DNA of 64,000 nt, from contig CAVJHK010000003.1 of the NCBI GenBank assembly GCA_963649295.1, positions 24,376 through 88,375 on the forward strand, read 5' to 3'. The position numbers and the translations under genes are program-made. The stretch comes from RGIG3528 sp963649295. GTDB taxonomy: Bacteria; Bacillota; Clostridia; Lachnospirales; Lachnospiraceae. The notes below the pieces were generated by a model. It was not told the DNA's origin. It saw only the letters and a program-made list of their open reading frames with translations, and made no database searches. Below are positions 59,701 through 64,000 of this stretch, piece after piece. Position 1 is the stretch's first letter, and every line of letters begins with the position of its first letter.

Positions 59701-60224
59701 TTTAAATCACAATATTTCCCTATTTTTTTTATTGTTTCCCCAATCGTTTCCTCAATTCCGAGCCCCGTTTCGTCTATTATAATATCCGCATATTTTTCGT
59801 ATAAGGGCTTACGCTCCGTATAAATATCATACAGAGTTTCCCCCGATTTAAAAACAACTCCCCTGTTTTTGATATCCGAAAGTCTTGCGGCAATTTTTTC
59901 ATACGGAAGATATAAGTAGACAAAAATGCCGTTTGACTTTAAATTTTTCATGGCATCCGCTCCAAATACGGCACTGCCGCCCGTCGCAATTATACTTTTT
60001 TTTGATTTTATTCCCGAAAGTATGTCATTTTCGATTTTCAAAAAGCCGTCGGGACCTTTTTCTTCAATAATTTCCGAAAGAAGTTTTTTTGTTTTATTCT
60101 GAATCACTATATCGGTATCCGTAAAGGTAAATCCGAGCATTTTTGCAAGAATTACACCGATTGTGCTTTTTCCCGCTCCCGGCATCCCTATCAAAACAAT
60201 ATTTTTGTCAAAATCCGGTTTCAT
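59697..60224 (-). CDS. Shikimate kinase-like P-loop kinase (divergent AroK paralogue)
   Basis: A 175-residue kinase with P-loop GMPGAGKSTIG, FTDTDIVIQ (substrate Asp), IATGGSAVF and a lid Arg in ERKPLYEKYADI. Canonical shikimate kinases have an F-R-x-x-E motif whose Arg binds shikimate; here it reads FLKIEND, and GGG is GGS. The sequence belongs to a clostridial AroK-like branch whose substrate may differ. No other aromatic-pathway gene is nearby; it lies within a pectin operon. It is separated from the small gene upstream by 3 bp. Confidence 0.82.
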   Translation of the reverse strand: MKPDFDKNIVLIGMPGAGKSTIGVILAKMLGFTFTDTDIVIQNKTKKLLSEIIEEKGPDGFLKIENDILSGIKSKKSIIATGGSAVFGADAMKNLKSNGIFVYLYLPYEKIAARLSDIKNRGVVFKSGETLYDIYTERKPLYEKYADIIIDETGLGIEETIGETIKKIGKYCDLK

Positions 60225-60227
60225 ATC

Positions 60228-60437
60228 TTATTCGGACTCCGTTTCTGCGGTTTCAAAGGAAATTTTTTTTGAGATTTCTGAATTGCATTCCGTGATTTCT
60301 TTTTTTCCGTCGATATAATCTTTGTAAATTTCCCATATATCAAGCCCTGTATCCTCGGAATAATCGCTTATGTCAAAGCTTTTTATGAGTTCAATCCGCT
60401 CCGCTCTTGTCGTATTTTTTATGCTGTAATCATTCAC
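60228..60437 (-). CDS. Small conserved-looking hypothetical protein, 69 residues
   Basis: A small acidic protein (MNDYSIKNTTRAERIELIKS start; LDIWEIYKDYIDGKKEITEC middle). I do not recognise a named family. It is supported by position: the ATG overlaps the propeller gene's stop by 8 bp, and its own stop is 3 bp before the kinase gene, so it fills the operon exactly. The ribosome site is weak. The short helix-forming sequence could be an adaptor or regulator. Confidence 0.6.
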   Translation of the reverse strand: MNDYSIKNTTRAERIELIKSFDISDYSEDTGLDIWEIYKDYIDGKKEITECNSEISKKISFETAETESE

Positions 60438-61683
60438 CGTAAACTTCCCCCGGATACAATGTCTGTGAATAAAGCCGTCTTGTCTGCTTAAGCGCTTTTT
60501 GGGACGGTTCCGTATTTAAATCATATTCCGTTCCGGAAAAAATACATGCAGTATCGCGGTCATAAACAATGGCGTCTTCTTTTCCCCGTCCGAACAGATC
60601 GGCGTGAAGGACATAGCCGTCATGCGGGAATACAATAACCTGTTCACCTTTTGTATTATATAACCCCGGCATCACACCTCCGCCGCGCCTGTAGGCAAGG
60701 ATATAATCGTTTCCTTCTCCGTTCCAGTTTGAATAGGAATCAACAATCGTAAGCCAGCCTTTTGTTTTTCTGTCTTCCTTCCATATTGTATGACCCATAT
60801 TGTCAATCAAAAACATGCCGTCATGGCCGTCCCACTGTCCTTTATATCCGTCTCCGCGCCTGATTCTGTCAAGTCCCGCAATTTGCAGTCCCTTTTCGCC
60901 TTTTATAAAATGTCCGAGCGCAACATGTTGTGATTCGATTGTATCAAGATAACGCCATATCTCGTTCCCTTTTGTGTCATAAAGGCATGTGACGCTGCCA
61001 CCGACAACAATTTCTGTTTCACCGTTTCCTCTTACGTCGCCTACCCACAGGCAATCCGCATGGTCGGACAAATCCTTACATGACCATAACACCCGTCCGT
61101 CAGACGAAAGCATATCATAGCCTGCCATCACTTCGTCACGCCCGTCGTGATTGTAATCGTAAACAAGCGGAAAGTGTCCTATGTTTCCCTTATGCGTCCA
61201 AAGAAGGTTAAAATCCATATCCATCGCCCACATATTAAAATATCTGTCTTTTAAAATTATATCCTGTGGTTTTGCGAGTCCCCTCAAATTTGCGATAAGG
61301 ATGCAGTCGTGCGCGTCGGGATGAGGCAATAAAAATTCCCGTTTTGTTTCACCCGTCATTCCGTTAAGCACGAGAAACTTATCCTTTATGACACAAAGCA
61401 CTTCAAGATATCCGTCGTCATCTATGTCATAAAGCTGAATCGGAAAATCGGAACCGAAGCCGCCGATTTTTTCGGGTGTTTTGCCCACTTCCCACATAAT
61501 TTCGCCGTTTAACCTGTATGCGACGATATGCTCTATTTTGTGCGGCACATATCTATCGTCTATGTCACCGTCGCTTTGCGCAAAAACAATTTCCATGCGC
61601 CCGTCTGCGTCAAGGTCACCCAAATATCCTTTGCCGCCTTTAGCCTCATTTATATCAATTTTTCCGATTAATTTTGCTTCCAT
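60430..61683 (-). CDS. Cytosolic FG-GAP/VCBS-type beta-propeller protein, possible polysaccharide lyase relative
   Basis: A 417-residue protein without signal peptide. Calcium-loop-like repeats recur: LGDLDADGRMEIVFAQ, LYDIDDDGYLEVLCV, VYDYNHDGRDEVMAGY, VGDVRGNGETEIVVGG and HADLFGRGKEDAIVY. These mark a seven- or eight-bladed propeller like those of rhamnogalacturonan lyases. Being first in an operon with GH28 and GH43 genes fits a role in rhamnogalacturonan breakdown. The enzymatic family is not certain and a non-catalytic role is possible. AGAGG precedes the ATG. Confidence 0.72.
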   Translation of the reverse strand: MEAKLIGKIDINEAKGGKGYLGDLDADGRMEIVFAQSDGDIDDRYVPHKIEHIVAYRLNGEIMWEVGKTPEKIGGFGSDFPIQLYDIDDDGYLEVLCVIKDKFLVLNGMTGETKREFLLPHPDAHDCILIANLRGLAKPQDIILKDRYFNMWAMDMDFNLLWTHKGNIGHFPLVYDYNHDGRDEVMAGYDMLSSDGRVLWSCKDLSDHADCLWVGDVRGNGETEIVVGGSVTCLYDTKGNEIWRYLDTIESQHVALGHFIKGEKGLQIAGLDRIRRGDGYKGQWDGHDGMFLIDNMGHTIWKEDRKTKGWLTIVDSYSNWNGEGNDYILAYRRGGGVMPGLYNTKGEQVIVFPHDGYVLHADLFGRGKEDAIVYDRDTACIFSGTEYDLNTEPSQKALKQTRRLYSQTLYPGEVYGE

Positions 61684-61748
61684 TTTATGTGCCTCTTGTG
61701 AACAATCTTTGTAGTTTTTCAGAACAATTCGTATACGGTTTGCGAAAT

Positions 61749-62414
61749 TTATTCTCTCACAGACACAATACTCCCGTCGATTCCTATTGTAACAACGGTC
61801 ACGGGAATCGTTTTTCCGCTGTTTTCGATTGCCGTAAATATTGCTCTTTCAAGTCCGCCGCAGCAGGGAACAATCATTCTCGTAAACGTGATCGATTTAA
61901 TATTGTTATTCATAAATATATCCGTGAGTTTTTCGCTGTAATCTACCATATCAAGCTTGGGGCAGCCGATCAAAGTCACTCTTCCCTTTACAAATTCCTC
62001 ATGAAAACGCGCATATGCATATCCCGTGCAATCAGCAGCTATAAGAAGAGCCGCATTGTCAAAATATTCCTGCTTTAAAGGCGCAAGCTTTATTTCTATC
62101 GGCCAGTTGATAAGGGGCTCAGGGTCATTATTTTCGGATTTCTCAAGTGTCTCTTTTATGTTGCGTGCCTGAGATTTATTTAACCCGGCCGCTGCAACCG
62201 CCTTTTCATCATATGCGGGCACATCCCTTGTTTCAAACGTGATTGCGTTCATGGGACAGCCCGGCAGACAGTCTCCGAATCCGTCGCAAAAATTTTCGCG
62301 CACAAGCTTTGCCTTTCCGTCAACAATATCTATTGCGCCTTCATGACATGCCTCGGCACAAATTCCGCAGCCGTTGCATTTTTCCGTATCAATATGAATT
62401 ACCTGTCTTAACAT
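61749..62414 (-). CDS. Ferredoxin-type 2x[4Fe-4S] protein
   Basis: A 221-residue protein. The N-terminus has two four-Cys clusters, CNGCGICAEACHEGA and CDGFGDCLPGCPMNA. The rest (from about 85) has PLINWPIEIKLAPLKQEYFD and later Cys residues (MIVPCCGGLERAI) and resembles ATP-binding-like or iron-sulfur-associated domains found beside small Hcp-like genes in Clostridia. It may transfer electrons to its neighbour. Its ATG overlaps the upstream gene by 26 bp, indicating tight coupling. Confidence 0.85.
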   Translation of the reverse strand: MLRQVIHIDTEKCNGCGICAEACHEGAIDIVDGKAKLVRENFCDGFGDCLPGCPMNAITFETRDVPAYDEKAVAAAGLNKSQARNIKETLEKSENNDPEPLINWPIEIKLAPLKQEYFDNAALLIAADCTGYAYARFHEEFVKGRVTLIGCPKLDMVDYSEKLTDIFMNNNIKSITFTRMIVPCCGGLERAIFTAIENSGKTIPVTVVTIGIDGSIVSVRE

Positions 62415-62844
62415 CTATAATCTCCTTTAACAATTTTTCGTAGGACACAGCACTTACATCATATCCTATATATGATATACCACGGTAAAACACTTCGGGC
62501 AATTCAATTTCGGGATTTTTATCGTCCTTTTCTTTTTTGTTTAAAAAATTTTGAGCAATAATTTTTAATTCCTTATATATTTCTTTTTTTAAATTTCCCG
62601 TGTCGGGATCATCAAGTTTTAACGATTCCTTATCCGCATCCGACGTGTTTCCGCAAGGATTCATACACGTCGCACATCCGGGCGAAATTTGAAATTTTTC
62701 CTGATGGATATGCTCTACCGCAGTTTCATAATCGGATGACACAATCGCCATAGCTGTAACCATATCCGTATTTTTTGTTTTTCCGTTATTGTTTAATGCG
62801 CCCGAAAGCCCGATAAGCGCACAAAGTACATCATTTTCGTCCAT
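62389..62844 (-). CDS. Small Cys-cluster protein, partner of the ferredoxin-type protein
   Basis: A 151-residue protein, mostly helical, with one Cys-rich motif ISPGCATCMNPCGNTSD, a plausible [4Fe-4S] site. Proteins of this sort are often annotated as hydroxylamine-reductase-like in Lachnospiraceae, but they lack the prismane catalytic domain and I would not assign that activity. It is the first gene of a two-gene unit and overlaps the ferredoxin-type gene by 26 bp. Confidence 0.72.
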   Translation of the reverse strand: MDENDVLCALIGLSGALNNNGKTKNTDMVTAMAIVSSDYETAVEHIHQEKFQISPGCATCMNPCGNTSDADKESLKLDDPDTGNLKKEIYKELKIIAQNFLNKKEKDDKNPEIELPEVFYRGISYIGYDVSAVSYEKLLKEIIDVKTGNSY

Positions 62845-63009
62845 AATAAAATCCCTTTGACACGAGACTTAAATTCACTTTAAAAAAAATCCCAAATAAA
62901 CTTTAAGTTCTCATTATGTTACCACATCCTTGATTTCTAATCAAACAAAAAAAGAGTTTCACAATTTTTAAGTGAGCTCTCTTTTTGCGCCATAGGAAAA
63001 GCTTTCATT

Positions 63010-63608
63010 TGCGAGCGACTTATGACATTACTGTCTGCAATCAAAAATTGCGCGTCTTTAAGTTTCTTCTTGATTTTTTGCTGAATCAAACAAAGTCCGT
63101 AACTGAAACTATTAGGATTCCGGGCTATCCAACACGTACAAATCTGTATACATGGATTGCCGAAGAAAATGCCACGCCCAAAACAAAGAAAGAATACCCT
63201 ATAATTGATAATCCTCCGAATCATCCTCGCAATCCTCCGTTAGAAGTAAAATCAAATGCAATTCATCGTTGCTATGAACTCGTAGAAAATATAAAACATG
63301 TTTCAGAAGACATTGGGTATAGCAGAGTTAATATTTATTAATGGCGAAAACGTTATTTAAAAGAAGGTACATTAGGTCTTATGAATTGCAAGAATATTAC
63401 TCCGGGAACACCTGTAGAAGGATCTGTTTCAAGTACAAATATATCTTCAGATGAAATAAATCAGATGAAGCTTCAAATACAAGATATGCAATCAGAAACA
63501 GACATTCTTAAAAAAACGATAAATGTATTAAAAAAAAGACCCGGGCATCGATCAGAGTGCTCTCAACAACAGAAAGAAAGCAGTGATAATCGATGTCTTG
63601 AAAAATAA
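63010..63608 (+). pseudogene. IS3-family orfA remnant (nonsense mutation)
   Basis: The helix-turn-helix part reads SVTETIRIPGYPTRTNLYTW, and a second one HVSEDIGYSRVNIY. It is then interrupted by TAA at about 63339-63341, after which WRKRYLKEGTLGLM continues in frame up to the end of a coiled-coil region. The start region is decayed and I cannot fix the original start codon. An A-rich slippery run near 63530-63538 ends the coding similarity and precedes the shift into orfB. Confidence 0.75.
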
Positions 63609-63890
63609 ATATTCACTGCCGTTATTATTACGGAAATTACAATTATCAAAGAGCAGTTATTTTATGTCAAAAAAAAGTCTGCTCTCCCGATAATTCAGCT
63701 TGTGAAGGTGTCTTCGGCAGACCAAAAAAATGAGATGTTCCACAACACTGATTGGGCAGGTGTGAGCATCTCAGAATTCATTAATATTTTAAATAATTAT
63801 TTACATTGGTATAATGAAAAAAGGATAAAACAATCGTTAGGATATTTGAGTCCTATGGAGTACAGGCGCAGTCTTGGATTAACTGCTTAG
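63537..63890 (+). pseudogene. IS3-family orfB (transposase) remnant with internal deletion
   Basis: After the slippery run the -1 frame gives KDPGIDQSALNNRKKAVIID and then LPLLLRKLQLSKSSYF, the normal OrfB start. It soon stops. The integrase C-terminus (NYLHWYNEKRIKQSLGYLSP, then MEYRRSLGL) reappears in another frame and ends at 63890. The catalytic DDE core between them, about 600 bp, is missing. Confidence 0.75.
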
Positions 63891-63937
63891 GTTGTCCGAG
63901 AAAATGTCCGCTCCCTAAACTCGATTGCTTTTTTGTA

Positions 63938-64000
63938 TCAGTTGATGCCGGAGAACAAGTCCATTCCATGACCGGTCAAATTCCCGTCTATTGCATCCAT
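63938..64000 (-). CDS. Possible 3' end of a minus-strand gene running out of the window
   Basis: The minus-strand frame is open from the window edge to TGA at 63938-63940. It reads MDAIDGNLTGHGMDLFSGIN as the last twenty residues. It is too short to identify or to be sure that it is coding. Confidence 0.25.
   Translation of the reverse strand: MDAIDGNLTGHGMDLFSGIN

Larger units (their letters stand above)
62972..63915 (+). mobile_element. Degenerate IS3-family insertion sequence
   Basis: Remnants of orfA and orfB lie in order, with imperfect terminal inverted repeats. GTGAGCTCTCTTTTTGCGCC near 62972-62991 matches the complement of the segment at about 63896-63915 at roughly 11 of 20 positions. 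At about 950 bp it is some 500 bp shorter than complete IS3 elements, and the reading frames are broken, so it cannot transpose by itself. Confidence 0.75.

Noticed and set aside
62389..62844. Hydroxylamine reductase (Hcp) assignment
   Set aside because: Only a short Cys motif is present; the prismane catalytic domain of about 500 residues is missing.
62937..63224. Open minus-strand frame of 95 codons at the insertion sequence
   Set aside because: It is antisense to IS3 orfA similarity and has no domain or ribosome site.

Overview
The window looks like the chromosome of an anaerobic, low-GC Gram-positive bacterium of the Lachnospiraceae type (Butyrivibrio, Lachnospira or a relative; inferred, not proven). 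Supporting signs are consensus TTGACA/TATAAT promoters, strong AGGAGG ribosome sites, a perfect CIRCE element upstream of hsp20, and clostridial redox genes (NfnAB, IorAB, ferredoxin-like proteins). There is also a dense plant cell-wall pectin/arabinan gene set. Ten Ns at 16854-16863 and ninety Ns at 36534-36623 show that this is a scaffolded draft assembly.

Layout. 1-4.3 kb: the 3' part of a membrane-anchored PL9 pectate lyase, an AraC regulator, TatD and a DMT transporter. 4.3-11.3 kb: an EAL-TPR-GGDEF protein, a polar amino-acid ABC transporter and NfnAB. 11.5-16.8 kb: small membrane and redox genes under a TetR regulator with its operator, then a CDF metal transporter. 17-18.8 kb: tRNA modification genes mnmA and tcdA. 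18.9-24.3 kb: hexuronate catabolism uxuB-uxuA and a CopA ATPase carrying an internal CopZ start. 24.5-30.1 kb: a heterodimeric ABC exporter, a nitroreductase and a GH28. 30.3-36.5 kb: an accessory island with three toxin-antitoxin-like pairs around hsp20 and an aldo/keto reductase. 36.7-46.8 kb: a GGDEF/EAL protein, a GH43, an oversized and probably truncated solute-binding protein, GH51 arabinofuranosidase and a divergent ArsR-type regulator. 47-53.8 kb: an amidohydrolase/acyl-CoA ligase pair and the aryl-keto-acid operon iorAB-paaK-ACT. 53.9-61.7 kb: a tightly packed operon with a cytosolic beta-propeller protein, a small protein, a shikimate-kinase-like protein, GGDEF, GH28, GH43 and a GPH-type sugar transporter. 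61.7-64 kb: Fe-S proteins and a decayed IS3-family element.

How the genes work together. PL9 and the GH43 lipoprotein probably cut pectin and arabinan outside the cell. Oligomers imported by the sugar transporters meet GH28, GH43 and GH51 enzymes that lack signal peptides, and released hexuronates pass to UxuB and UxuA. The c-di-GMP proteins interleaved with these genes suggest a link between substrate use and surface lifestyle.

The most unusual pattern I see is a set of short tandem duplications that begin at, or lie just beyond, the stop codons of at least eight genes. Their units each carry a stop codon, and because most periods are not multiples of three, successive units place stops in different frames. 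The other leading leads are an MqsR-like toxin split at an A7 run, and a HipA/CtkA-type kinase operon with two helically phased operators.
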